DNA of 64,000 bases from Polaribacter sp. BAL334. GTDB lineage: Bacteria; Bacteroidota; Bacteroidia; Flavobacteriales; Flavobacteriaceae. The notes beneath the pieces were generated by a model. It searched no databases. It saw nothing but the letters and a program-made list of their open reading frames with translations, and was not told where the DNA came from. Shown piece after piece: positions 45,010-53,654 of the stretch. The stretch lies in contig NZ_JADWOV010000255.1 of NCBI RefSeq assembly GCF_015767435.1, forward strand, positions 124,001-188,000, written 5' to 3'. Position 1 is the stretch's first letter; the number at the start of each line of letters is the position of its first letter. The position numbers and the translations under genes were made by a program.

Positions 45010-45784
45010 GGTTCTGTCGCATCTGCTAAAATTAAGCATCAAGTTTTAAACTAATTTAATTTTTTAAGAAGCTAATGATATAAATGATTTGTAGGTTGAA
45101 CTTTCAGGGTTCACCAGTTGATTTTTCTTTATCACTCTAGCTACTTCTATTCCTGATATGGTTCTCTTTGCTGATTCAAATTCTTTAAAACCTAGACCTA
45201 GCATAATACGCCACTTTATCATTCGATGGTCTTGTTCTACAATATTATTGAGGTATTTGCATTGCCTTATTTTTATGTTTGAATAGTTTCTTCGATTGTA
45301 TAGTTTTATCGCAGCTTTATTCGCCCCACTCTTATCGATGTTTATAAGTTCTGGATTCACAGTATTCTCTATGGCTTTGATTAAAAATTTCTGTGCAGAT
45401 ATACGTTGTCTTCTTTTAGTTAACAAAAAGTCTATAGTATTTCCTTCTTTATCAACTGCTCTGTATAAATATCTCCACTCACCCTTTACCTTAATATAGG
45501 TTTCATCTAGTCTCCACCTTTTTCCAACTAATTTTTTTCTCTTTCTGAATTGTTGTTCTACAAGGGGTGTGAATTTGAATACCCAGCGTTGAATAGTAGC
45601 ATTATCCACTTTGACTCCTCTGATAGATAAAAGTTCTTCTACATCTCTATAGCTAAGACTAAACCTTAATTTGAAGTAAACAGCTTGTAATATGATTGCT
45701 TTAGGAAAACAGTGACCTTTGAACATCTTTTTTGTTGTAAATATAAAAAATTTGATTTTTCCTTATATTAGATGCGACAGAACC
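45010..45784 (-). mobile_element. IS6-family insertion sequence
   Basis: A 775-bp element bounded by perfect 15-bp inverted repeats, GGTTCTGTCGCATCT at the left end and AGATGCGACAGAACC at the right. It contains one transposase gene. The GGTTCTGT start is typical of IS6/IS26-like ends. The eight bases on either side (AAAAGAAA and TAAATTTT) are not a target duplication. This suggests either that flanking DNA was deleted after insertion or that the copy is a product of IS-mediated rearrangement. Confidence 0.85.
45064..45726 (-). CDS. IS6-family DDE transposase
   Basis: A 220-residue transposase. It has an N-terminal HTH-like region (FSLSYRDVEELLSIRGVKVDNATIQRWVFKF) and a DDE core with WRLDETYIKVKGEWRYLYRAVD (first Asp), an INIDKSGANKAAI block for the second Asp and NNIVEQDHRMIKWRI for the Glu. 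These are the IS6-family hallmarks (RWRxDETYIKVKG, N-x-x-EQDHR-x-IK). It looks intact in length compared with IS26 (234). It lies inside the 15-bp inverted repeats. Confidence 0.92.
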   Translation of the reverse strand: MFKGHCFPKAIILQAVYFKLRFSLSYRDVEELLSIRGVKVDNATIQRWVFKFTPLVEQQFRKRKKLVGKRWRLDETYIKVKGEWRYLYRAVDKEGNTIDFLLTKRRQRISAQKFLIKAIENTVNPELINIDKSGANKAAIKLYNRRNYSNIKIRQCKYLNNIVEQDHRMIKWRIMLGLGFKEFESAKRTISGIEVARVIKKNQLVNPESSTYKSFISLAS

Positions 45785-46044
45785 TAAATTTTAAACAATA
45801 GTTCTTACTCTCTAAAGTGGTGTTAATTTATTTTAGGTAGAAGTGAGAATTTTATTATTAGTACTATGATTTCATTTTTTTTTAAAAAAAATGTGCTAGT
45901 TGGTTATTGTTTTTTTTAAGTGCTCGTTAGTTTTGATAACTATTAATACTAGGGTTTAGCTCAATGTTAAATTATCAAATTACAAAAAAAGTATATAGGT
46001 ATATGTATGCTTCATAGTTGATGCAGGAGGACGAATTTGTAAAA

Positions 46045-46079
46045 AATATGTATTGATTTACAATACGTATTTTTTTTTT
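46045..46079 (+). terminator. orphan terminator-like hairpin before kduI
   Basis: AATATGTATTG and CAATACGTATT form an 11-bp stem (one G-T) around ATTTA, followed by ten T. No intact plus-strand gene precedes it, and the 260 bases between the IS and this hairpin hold nothing recognisable. It may be the end of a gene lost when the IS arrived. It may instead be an attenuator of the kdu operon. Confidence 0.6.
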
Positions 46080-46084
46080 GAATC

Positions 46085-46092
46085 TAAATTTG
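46085..46092 (+). promoter_or_regulatory. possible -7 element of the uronate operon
   Basis: TAAATTTG fits TAnnTTTG and lies 24 bases before the kduI ATG. No -33 TTG is present at the right distance; the hairpin's T-run occupies that position. It could be a factor-dependent promoter. Confidence 0.35.
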
Positions 46093-46115
46093 ATGTTTAA
46101 AATAACATTAAGTAT

Positions 46116-46953
46116 ATGGATAATTACAGTGTAAGACATGTCCCCTTCCTCAGGCCGTAAAAAGTATGATACTCAATAATTGAGAGAAGAATTTTTAATA
46201 GATAACCTGATGTCAGAAGATGAGTTGGATATGGTGTATACACATTATGATAGTTATATTGCAGGTTCTGCAGTACCCGTAAAAAAACCAATAAAATTAG
46301 AAACAATAGACCCATTAAAATCTTCTTATTTTTTAGAAAGAAGAGAAATGGGTATTATAAATGTTGGAGGAGATGGCATTTTTTAGGTTGATGGAGAAGT
46401 GTACGAACTTACTTTAAAGGATGTACTCTACATAGGGAGAGGGGTAAAAGAAGTTGTATTTAAAAGTAATGATGAAAACAACCCAGGAAAATTTTATATA
46501 AATTCTGCACCCGCTCATAAAGCGTTTCCAACTAAAAAAGTTAGTAAAGCTGATGCAAATAAAATTGAGTTAGGTTCTTTAGAAACTGAAAACCATCGCA
46601 AAGTAAACCAACAAATTATTGGATATATAGTAGAAACATGTCAACTTCAAATGGGTATAACTGAACTTAAAATAGGTAGTGTTTGGAATACTATGCCTGC
46701 CCACGTTCATGATCGTAGAATGGAAATTTATTATTATTTAGATATTCCTCAAGATCAAGCAGTTTGCCATTTTATGGGGCAACCACAAGAAACGCGTCAT
46801 ATATGGATGCAAAATCACCAAGCAGTAATTTCTCCACCATGGTCTATACATAGTGGTTCTGGAACTTCAAATTATACATTTATTTGGGGTATGGCAGGTG
46901 AAAATTTAGATTATGGAGATATGGATGTTTGTAAAATTAATGAACTAAGATAA
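46116..46953 (+). pseudogene. kduI: 5-dehydro-4-deoxy-D-glucuronate isomerase (KduI), broken by a frameshift and two stop codons
   Basis: KduI isomerises 4-deoxy-5-ketouronate, the product of polysaccharide lyases plus uronyl hydrolases, to 2,5-diketo-3-deoxygluconate for KduD. The whole length of the cupin-type enzyme can be followed. It starts MDNYSVRHV, is interrupted by a +1-type frameshift near 46141-46155, and has an in-frame TAA at 46177 between YDTQ and LREEFLIDN. An in-frame TAG at 46384 lies between GGDGIF and VDGEVYEL, and the gene then runs intact to DVCKINELR. Later motifs are well kept: CQLQMGITELKIGSVWNTMPAHVHDRRMEIYYY and FMGQPQETRHIWMQNHQAVISPPWSIH. The order and content otherwise match active KduI proteins, so the breakage seems recent. 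Confidence 0.85.
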
Positions 46954-46963
46954 AATTAAAAGG

Positions 46964-47752
46964 ATGAAAAATTTATTTGATTTAACAGGTAAAAGAGCCT
47001 TAGTTACTGGTGCTGTTCATGGTTTAGGAATGGCAATGGCAAAAGGATTAGGACACGCAGGAGCAGAATTGATTGTAAACAACCATACACAAGATATGCT
47101 TGATACTGCAAAAAGCGAATATGAAAGCGAAGGTCTTAAAGTACATACTTATGTTTTCGATGTTACAGATGACGAAGCTGTTAAAAAACATATCGATTTA
47201 ATTGAGAAAGAAGTTGGTCCAATTGATATCTTAATTAATAATGCAGGTATTATAAAAAGAACGCCTATGGAGGATATGGAGGTTGCAGATTATAGAGCAG
47301 TTATCGATGTAAATTTAGTAGGGCCATTTATTGTATCTAAATATGTGGGGAAAAAAATGATAGAAAGACGTGCTGGAAAAATAATTAATATCAACTCTAT
47401 GATGAGCGAGTTAGGTAGAAATACAGTTTCTGCTTATGCAGCATCGAAAGGAGGTTTAAAAATGTTAACTAAAAATATGGCTACAGAATGGGCCAAATAC
47501 AATATTCAAACAAATGGTATTGGTCCTGGATATTTTGCAACTTCACAAACGGCACCTATTCGTGTTGGCGGACATCCATTTAACGAATTTATAATCAGTA
47601 GAACACCAGCTGCACGTTGGGGAAATCCAGAAGATTTAGTGGGAGCAACAGTTTTTTTAGCCTCTAAAGCAAGTGATTTTGTAAATGGTCAAATTATATA
47701 CGTAGATGGTGGAATACTAGCTACTATTGGTAAACCAGCAAACGAAGATTAG
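46964..47752 (+). CDS. kduD: 2-dehydro-3-deoxy-D-gluconate 5-dehydrogenase (SDR)
   Basis: A short-chain dehydrogenase of 262 residues that reduces 2,5-diketo-3-deoxygluconate to 2-keto-3-deoxygluconate (KDG). It has the cofactor loop TGAVHGLGMAMA (about 16-27), NNAG (about 91-94), the catalytic Tyr-Lys in SAYAASKGG, and the C-terminal VDGGILATIG. It could equally be a gluconate 5-dehydrogenase-like enzyme or an alginate-derived DEH reductase, but following kduI (10-base gap) makes KduD the best call. It is first intact gene of the uronate operon. Confidence 0.9.
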   Translation: MKNLFDLTGKRALVTGAVHGLGMAMAKGLGHAGAELIVNNHTQDMLDTAKSEYESEGLKVHTYVFDVTDDEAVKKHIDLIEKEVGPIDILINNAGIIKRTPMEDMEVADYRAVIDVNLVGPFIVSKYVGKKMIERRAGKIININSMMSELGRNTVSAYAASKGGLKMLTKNMATEWAKYNIQTNGIGPGYFATSQTAPIRVGGHPFNEFIISRTPAARWGNPEDLVGATVFLASKASDFVNGQIIYVDGGILATIGKPANED

Positions 47753-47753
47753 T

Positions 47754-48938
47754 ATGAAATTAGCATCAAAAATTTCTTTACTTTTTCTTTGTGTTTTATT
47801 TTTTAATTGTAAAACAAAATCTGAGCAGGTTGTTACTATCAAAAATACGTTAGACATACCTAGAAGTTTCGAAACTGTTGAAATTGGTGTGTCTGATATC
47901 ATTTTATCAAAAGATGAAAGTGTTGAAAATATTGGTGTTGTAGATATTCAAACCAACAAAGAGTTAGTATCTCAATTAGTAGATACAAATCAAGATGGTA
48001 TTTCAGATCTTTTATTATTTCAACCAGAAATTGAAGCAAATACAGAAAAAAAATATAAGCTAATACAAATAGATTCAGGTAAACGCACAAAAACTATCGA
48101 CTATTGTTATTCTAGATTTGTGCCAGAAAGAACCGATGATTACGCTTGGGAAAATAACAAGGTAGCATTCCGAACTTATGGTCCCACAGCTCAAAAAATG
48201 GTAGAAAACGATGTAAAAGGAGGTACGCTATCAAGCGGAATTGATGCGTGGTTAAAACGTGTAGATTACCCAATTATCAACAAGTGGTATAAAAAATACC
48301 TTAAAGACAGCAATGCTTATCATAAAGATACTGGAGAAGGATTGGATAATTTTCATGTTGGTAGAAGCAGAGGTGTTGGTGGTGTAGCCTATAAAAAGGA
48401 TAGCACATTTTACACTTCTAAAAATTTCATTAGTTATAAAACATTAACCAATGGGCCTTTAAGAACCAGTTTTATTCTTAATTATGAGGTATGGAATGCC
48501 AATGGAACTAAAATAAAAGAATCTAAAAAAATAAGTTTAGATTATGGAAACAACCTTTCAAAATTTGAGATTGCTTTAGAAGGTGTTGATACTATTTCGG
48601 CGGGTCTAACTTTACACGAAAAAGATGGTGTGGTTTCATACCGCGAAGGTGAAACTTGGTTAAATTATTGGCAACCCCATGCAGATTCAGAACTTGGTAC
48701 TGCAATTGTAGCTTCCCCAGTTTACTTTATAGAATCTGAAAAGTATGAAACTCAAGCTAAAGATTTAAGTCATGCATTTTCACATCTTAAAGTCATTAAT
48801 GGAAAAACAAGCTACTATGCTGGTTTTACTTGGCAAAAAAGTGGTCAATTTAAAAACCAAAACGAATGGCAAGAATATTTAAGAGCATTTGCAAAAAAAA
48901 TAGAGCACCCATTACAAGTTCAATTATTAAAATCATAA
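47754..48938 (+). CDS. DUF4861 family lipoprotein
   Basis: A 394-residue protein with lipoprotein signal (LLFLCVLFFNCKTKS, Cys about 19). The DUF4861 body has the pattern RFVPERTDDYAWENNKVAFRTYGP, a DAWLKRVDYPIINKWY block and GLTLHEKDGVVSYREGETWLNYWQPHADSELGTAIVA. The family is common in uronate and polysaccharide loci of Bacteroidota. Its biochemical function is not known to me; the lipidated, extracytoplasmic location suggests action on oligosaccharides. The ATG at 47754 is one base after the kduD stop, so it is translationally coupled. Confidence 0.82.
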   Translation: MKLASKISLLFLCVLFFNCKTKSEQVVTIKNTLDIPRSFETVEIGVSDIILSKDESVENIGVVDIQTNKELVSQLVDTNQDGISDLLLFQPEIEANTEKKYKLIQIDSGKRTKTIDYCYSRFVPERTDDYAWENNKVAFRTYGPTAQKMVENDVKGGTLSSGIDAWLKRVDYPIINKWYKKYLKDSNAYHKDTGEGLDNFHVGRSRGVGGVAYKKDSTFYTSKNFISYKTLTNGPLRTSFILNYEVWNANGTKIKESKKISLDYGNNLSKFEIALEGVDTISAGLTLHEKDGVVSYREGETWLNYWQPHADSELGTAIVASPVYFIESEKYETQAKDLSHAFSHLKVINGKTSYYAGFTWQKSGQFKNQNEWQEYLRAFAKKIEHPLQVQLLKS

Positions 48939-48941
48939 ATA

Positions 48942-49763
48942 ATGAGCAATAACGATTTATTTGATATCAAAGAGAAAGTCATTGTAATTACGGGTGGTGC
49001 AGGAGCATTAGGGAGCAGCATAGCTTCTTATTTACTCAGTAAAGGAGCAAAAATAGCTATTCTAGACTTGTATAAAGAAAGTGTTGAAGATAAAGTTTTA
49101 GAATTAAAAAAGGTAGGTGGAGAAGTAATAGGGCTTTCTGGAAGTGTTTTAGATGAAAGCGATCTTAAAAAGGCGAAATCTATAACGCTTGAAAAATTTG
49201 GTAAAATAGATGTACTTATTAATGCAGCTGGGGGGAATATGCCTGGAGCAACAATTGGTGTTGATCAGACTATTTTTGATCTTAAAATGGAAGATTTTAG
49301 AAAAGTGTCTGAATTAAATTTAGATGGCTCAGTCCTTCCTTCATTAGTGTTCGGGAAAGAAATTGCCAATCAAGGTTCTGGAAGTATTATTAATATTTCT
49401 TCAATGACCGCAAGTAGAGCTATAACTAGAGTTGTAGGTTATTCAGCATCCAAAGCAGCTATTGATATTTTTACAAAGTGGATGGCAACAGAAATGGCTT
49501 TAAAGTTTAATGATAAGATTCGTGTAAACGCGATAGCTCCTGGGTTTTTTATTGGAAATCAAAATCGAGCTTTATTAACCAATGACGATGGAAGCTATAC
49601 TGATAGAGGGCATCTAATTATTCAAAAAACACCTATGAAACGCTTTGGTAATGCAGACGAATTAAATGGAACCATCCACTGGTTAATTAGTGATGCAGCA
49701 TCTTTTGTAACAGGAACAATTACGCCAATTGATGGCGGTTTTAGCGCCTTTAGCGGAGTTTAA
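48942..49763 (+). CDS. uxuB: SDR-type D-mannonate oxidoreductase (fructuronate reductase)
   Basis: A 273-residue short-chain dehydrogenase with the Gly-rich loop GGAGALGSSIA, NAAGGN, and the catalytic YSASKAA. The AGGNMPGATIG stretch and the C-terminal ITPIDGGFSAFSGV are typical of the Bacteroidota/Bacillus fructuronate reductases that share no homology with E. coli UxuB. It reduces fructuronate to mannonate in glucuronate breakdown. Its place between kduD-DUF4861 and uxuA supports this role. The symbol is by function, not by descent from E. coli UxuB. Confidence 0.85.
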   Translation: MSNNDLFDIKEKVIVITGGAGALGSSIASYLLSKGAKIAILDLYKESVEDKVLELKKVGGEVIGLSGSVLDESDLKKAKSITLEKFGKIDVLINAAGGNMPGATIGVDQTIFDLKMEDFRKVSELNLDGSVLPSLVFGKEIANQGSGSIINISSMTASRAITRVVGYSASKAAIDIFTKWMATEMALKFNDKIRVNAIAPGFFIGNQNRALLTNDDGSYTDRGHLIIQKTPMKRFGNADELNGTIHWLISDAASFVTGTITPIDGGFSAFSGV

Positions 49764-49773
49764 AAGATAAAAA

Positions 49774-50940
49774 ATGAAAGAAACATTTAGATGGTTTGGA
49801 AGCTCAGATTCCGTAACATTAGCAGATATAAAACAAACAGGTGCCAAAGGGGTTGTAACTGCTTTACACCATATCTCTAATGGTGAAATTTGGGAAATTC
49901 AAGAAATTCAAAAGGTAAAAAATACAATTGAAAATGCAGGTTTAAAATGGTCATTTATTGAGAGTATTCCCATCCACGAAAATATCAAATTAAGACAAGG
50001 AGATTACTTACAACGTATTGAAAACTATAAGCAGAGTTTAAAGAATATTGCACATTGTGGCATTAAAAATGTGTGTTACAATTTTATGCCAGTTTTAGAC
50101 TGGACTCGTACCCATTTATTTTGGAAGTTAGATGATGGTAGTACAGCCTTACGATTCGATAAAGTTGAAATGGCCGCTTTCGAGGCTTTTATAATGCAGC
50201 GTAAAGATGTAGAAAAAGACTATGATAACGCTATTTTAGAAAAAGCTGAAAAACGCTTTAATGAAATGACAGCTGCCGAAAAACAGCGCTTACAAGATGG
50301 TATTTTAAAAGGATTACCAGGAACTGTAGACGACCTTACCATTTCTCAGTTTAAAGAAATGATTGCTCAGTATAAAGATATTTCGCATCAAGACTTAAAA
50401 AATAACCTCAGTCTCTTTTTAAATGAAGTGATTCCAGTTTGTGAAGAAAACGGCATTAAAATGGCGATTCACCCAGATGACCCTCCCTTTGATATTATGG
50501 GTTTACCTCGTATTATAAAATCTGAAAATGATCTAGAGGATTTGGTAAATTTTATCGATAGCCCTTCAAATGGTATTACTTTTTGTACAGGTTCATTAGG
50601 GGCAAATCCAAAGAATGATTTACCAAAAATGATAGAAAAGTTTAAAGATAAAATTCATTTTCTGCATTTAAGAAATGTAAAAAGAGAAGCGGATGGCAGT
50701 TTTTATGAAGATCACCATTTAGAAGGTTCATCTAACATGTTTGAGATTGTAAAAGCGGTTTTAAAAATTGAAAAAGAAAAAGGAATATCAATTCCAATGA
50801 GACCAGACCACGGACATCAAATGTTAGACGATTTAAAAAATAACAATGCTTATGCAGGTTATACAGCTATTGGCAGATTGAAGGGTTTAGCTGAATTAAG
50901 AGGATTAGAGCTAGGAATATTAAAAAGTAATATATTTTGA
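49774..50940 (+). CDS. uxuA: mannonate dehydratase
   Basis: Removes water from D-mannonate to give KDG. The 388 residues begin MKETFRWFGSSDSVTLADIKQTGAKGVVTALHHI, the UxuA hallmark, with the metal-binding segments MAIHPDDPPFDIMGLPRI (His) and FLHLRNVKREADG, and the late MRPDHGHQMLDDL. It is a TIM-barrel enzyme using Fe/Mn. It ends with a TGA overlapping the TTG of uxaC by two bases, giving translational coupling. Confidence 0.96.
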   Translation: MKETFRWFGSSDSVTLADIKQTGAKGVVTALHHISNGEIWEIQEIQKVKNTIENAGLKWSFIESIPIHENIKLRQGDYLQRIENYKQSLKNIAHCGIKNVCYNFMPVLDWTRTHLFWKLDDGSTALRFDKVEMAAFEAFIMQRKDVEKDYDNAILEKAEKRFNEMTAAEKQRLQDGILKGLPGTVDDLTISQFKEMIAQYKDISHQDLKNNLSLFLNEVIPVCEENGIKMAIHPDDPPFDIMGLPRIIKSENDLEDLVNFIDSPSNGITFCTGSLGANPKNDLPKMIEKFKDKIHFLHLRNVKREADGSFYEDHHLEGSSNMFEIVKAVLKIEKEKGISIPMRPDHGHQMLDDLKNNNAYAGYTAIGRLKGLAELRGLELGILKSNIF

Positions 50941-52355
50941 AAACATTAATTAATACACCAAAAAGTTTTATACACGATAATTTTTTATTAGAAAATAAAT
51001 ATGCTGAAGAATTATATCATAATTACTCTAAAAATCAGCCTATTATAGATTATCATAATCATCTGCCTCCTCAACAAATTGCTGAGGATAAAACCTTTAA
51101 AAATATAACAGAGGTTTGGATTAATGGCGACCATTATAAATGGCGAGCAATGCGTACATTAGGTGTAAACGAAAAGTTTATTACTGGTGACGCTTCCGAT
51201 AAAGATAAGTTTATGCAATGGGCAAAAACCGTGCCTTATACCATGCGTAACCCATTATATCATTGGACGCATTTAGAATTATCTCGTTATTTTGGAATTT
51301 CAGATTTGCTAAACGGAAAATCGGCAGAAAAAATCTGGGAAGAAACGCAAATAAAACTGAATACAGAAGGCTACACTTGTAGAGGTTTGCTAAAAAAGGT
51401 GAATGCAGAATTAGTTTGTACTACAGAAGATCCTTTAGATAATTTACACTACCATAAAGAAATGGCATCTGAAGATTTAGGTTTTAAAGTAAGTACTGCT
51501 TTTAGACCAGATAAGGCTATTTTAATTTCAGCAGTTGGTTATACTACATACCTTAATGAGCTAGGAGAAAAGGTAGCGTTTGAAATCAATTCTTTTTCAA
51601 GTTTATGTCATGCTTTAAGAAATAGAATTCAATTTTTTCACGATAATGGCTGCAGATTGTGCGATCATGGGTTAGATCAAATTTATTTTGAAAACTATAC
51701 CGAAAATGAGGTCAACACAATCCTTCAAAAAAAGATTTCAGGAAAGGAAATTTCAAACGAGGAAGCTTTAAAATTTCAAAGTGCTGTATTGGTTTACTTG
51801 TGCGAAACGTATCACGAGTTTGGTTGGGTACAACAATTCCATTTAGGTGCTTTAAGAAATAACAATGCACGTATGCACAGAATTTTAGGACCAGACACAG
51901 GTTGGGATTCTATTGGAGATTATCCACAAGCTCAAAAACTATCTGCGTTTTTAAATGCATTGGATAGTAAGGATAAACTAACTAAAACCATTATATACAA
52001 CTTAAATCCTGCCGATAATGAAGTGATGGCCACTATGATTGGTAACTTTAATGATGGTAGTGTAAAAGGAAAAGTACAATGGGGCTCTGGATGGTGGTTT
52101 TTAGACCAAAAAGACGGCATGATAAAGCAATTAAACGCATTATCTAACATGGGTTTAATTAGTTGCTTTGTTGGGATGTTAACCGATTCTAGAAGTTTCT
52201 TGTCGTTTCCACGTCATGAATATTTTAGACGTATTCTATGTAATCTCTTAGGTGATGAAATAAAAAAAGGAGAATTACCGAATGATATGGAGTGGATTGG
52301 AAAAATAGTATCTGATATTAGTTATTTAAACGCAAAAGAATATTTCAAATTTTAA
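50937..52355 (+). CDS. uxaC: glucuronate/galacturonate isomerase
   Basis: A 472-residue amidohydrolase-fold isomerase converting D-glucuronate to D-fructuronate and D-galacturonate to D-tagaturonate. It carries the metal motif IIDYHNHLPPQQIAED and the FHLGALRNNNARM and WGSGWWFLDQK blocks. The start codon is TTG, within the uxuA stop (TTGA), supported by KTLINTPKSFIHDNFLL-type N terminus (MKTL). It is the shared entry enzyme for both uronates. Confidence 0.95.
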   Translation: MKTLINTPKSFIHDNFLLENKYAEELYHNYSKNQPIIDYHNHLPPQQIAEDKTFKNITEVWINGDHYKWRAMRTLGVNEKFITGDASDKDKFMQWAKTVPYTMRNPLYHWTHLELSRYFGISDLLNGKSAEKIWEETQIKLNTEGYTCRGLLKKVNAELVCTTEDPLDNLHYHKEMASEDLGFKVSTAFRPDKAILISAVGYTTYLNELGEKVAFEINSFSSLCHALRNRIQFFHDNGCRLCDHGLDQIYFENYTENEVNTILQKKISGKEISNEEALKFQSAVLVYLCETYHEFGWVQQFHLGALRNNNARMHRILGPDTGWDSIGDYPQAQKLSAFLNALDSKDKLTKTIIYNLNPADNEVMATMIGNFNDGSVKGKVQWGSGWWFLDQKDGMIKQLNALSNMGLISCFVGMLTDSRSFLSFPRHEYFRRILCNLLGDEIKKGELPNDMEWIGKIVSDISYLNAKEYFKF

Positions 52356-52375
52356 ACTAAAAAACAAAATATAGT

Positions 52376-53416
52376 ATGAGTAGAGTAGTAACCTTTGGAG
52401 AGATCATGTTACGTTTAGCACCACAAGGATTTTTAAGATTTTCACAAGCAGATAATTTTGATGTTGTTTATGGTGGTGGAGAATCTAACGTAGCAGTTTC
52501 ATTAGCAAACTATGGAGTATCTGTAGATTTTGTAACACGCTTACCAAAAAATGACATTGGCGAATGTGCCATGATGGAAATGCGCAAGAGAGGTGTTGGT
52601 GTTGATAAAATTGTTTGGGGAGGAGATCGTTTAGGAATTTACTTTTTAGAAACTGGAGCAGTAAGCAGAGGGTCAAAAGTAGTTTATGACCGTGCACACT
52701 CATCAATGTCAGACATTCAACCAGGTATGGTGAATTGGGACGAAGTATTTGCAGGAGTAGAATGGTTTCATTGGACAGGTATTACACCAGCAATCTCACA
52801 AAGTTCAGCAGATGCTTGTTTAGAAGCCGTAAAAGCTGCAAGTAGGTTAGGTTTAACCATTTCAACCGATTTAAATTACCGCGCTAAATTGTGGAAATAC
52901 GGAGGCAATCGTGAAGCAATTATGACAGAATTAACATCGTACTGTGATGTTATTTTAGGAAATGAAGAAGATGCAGAAATGCACTTTGGAATTAAGCCTG
53001 AAGGAGCTGCAGTTCAAACACACGGGCACGATGTAAAAGCAGAAGCATTTTTATCTGTTTGTCAGCAAATGATGGAGAAATTTCCAAGAGCTAAAAAAGT
53101 AATTACAACATTACGTGGTTCAATTTCAGCATCACACAATACGTGGGCTGGTGTTTTATATGATGGAAAACAAATGTTACAAACACGTCAGTATCAAATT
53201 ACAGATATTGTAGACCGTGTTGGTGGAGGAGATAGTTTTATGGGAGGTTTAATTTACGGATTGTTAACTTACCCAGGAGATGATCAAAACGCATTGGATT
53301 TTGCAGTAGCAGCTTCTTGTTTAAAACACACAATTAAAGGTGATGCAAACTTGGTAACTGTAGAGGAAGTAAATAAGTTAATGGGTGGTGATGCCTCTGG
53401 TAGAGTTGCTCGTTAA
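52376..53416 (+). CDS. kdgK: 2-keto-3-deoxygluconate kinase
   Basis: A PfkB-family sugar kinase of 346 residues that phosphorylates KDG to KDPG. N-terminal TFGEIMLRLAPQG and YGGGESNVAVSLANYG bind substrate. The C-terminal VDRVGGGDSFMGGLIYG carries the PfkB signature with the catalytic Asp. At 346 residues it is slightly longer than E. coli KdgK (309). It follows uxaC by 20 bases and is the last gene before a kdgA remnant. Confidence 0.95.
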   Translation: MSRVVTFGEIMLRLAPQGFLRFSQADNFDVVYGGGESNVAVSLANYGVSVDFVTRLPKNDIGECAMMEMRKRGVGVDKIVWGGDRLGIYFLETGAVSRGSKVVYDRAHSSMSDIQPGMVNWDEVFAGVEWFHWTGITPAISQSSADACLEAVKAASRLGLTISTDLNYRAKLWKYGGNREAIMTELTSYCDVILGNEEDAEMHFGIKPEGAAVQTHGHDVKAEAFLSVCQQMMEKFPRAKKVITTLRGSISASHNTWAGVLYDGKQMLQTRQYQITDIVDRVGGGDSFMGGLIYGLLTYPGDDQNALDFAVAASCLKHTIKGDANLVTVEEVNKLMGGDASGRVAR

Positions 53417-53598
53417 TTAAAAAATATTTATTGGCTATTATCTTTATTAAAATCAAAGTCAATTGAGATTTTGTAAAGTCATAATAATGATTAAATAAAT
53501 TGTTAATTAATTTTTGGTTTTAAGGATGTTGGGTTGCTTGATGCGCAACTCAACAGTCCTTATAGAAAAGTTCGATTAATTCCAATAAAACAAAGAAA
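53417..53598. other. gap after kdgK with upstream sequence shared with kdgA
   Basis: No gene is seen in these 182 bases. A CAACTCAACAGTCC-like Cys-less stretch near 53530-53560 precedes AAAACAAAGAAA, which parallels AAAACAAATAAA in front of the full kdgA gene. It is read as the duplicated leader of the truncated kdgA copy that begins next. Confidence 0.4.
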
Positions 53599-53652
53599 AT
53601 GGCACAATTTATAAGAATAGATGTTGTATCAGCCATAAAGCTATCACAATAA
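53599..53652 (+). pseudogene. truncated duplicate of the kdgA 5' end
   Basis: An ATG frame of 17 codons plus stop, MAQFIRIDVVSAIKLSQ. Its first 14 codons closely match the start of the intact KDPG aldolase downstream (MAQFTRIEVATAMKE). The match extends into the A-rich bases before the ATG. The frame then ends abruptly three bases before the PPi-PFK gene. It is read as the remnant of a second kdgA or of the original kdgA, cut by arrival of the kinase gene. Confidence 0.75.
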
Positions 53653-53654
53653 AA

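Noticed and set aside
43794..45784. Defence island next to tRNA-Arg
   Set aside because: Recombinase debris and an IS are present, but no nuclease, methyltransferase, toxin or other defence domain is visible.
46180..46386. Two separate short genes in place of kduI
   Set aside because: Both frames match consecutive parts of one KduI protein in the same reading frame, so they are pieces of a single broken gene.
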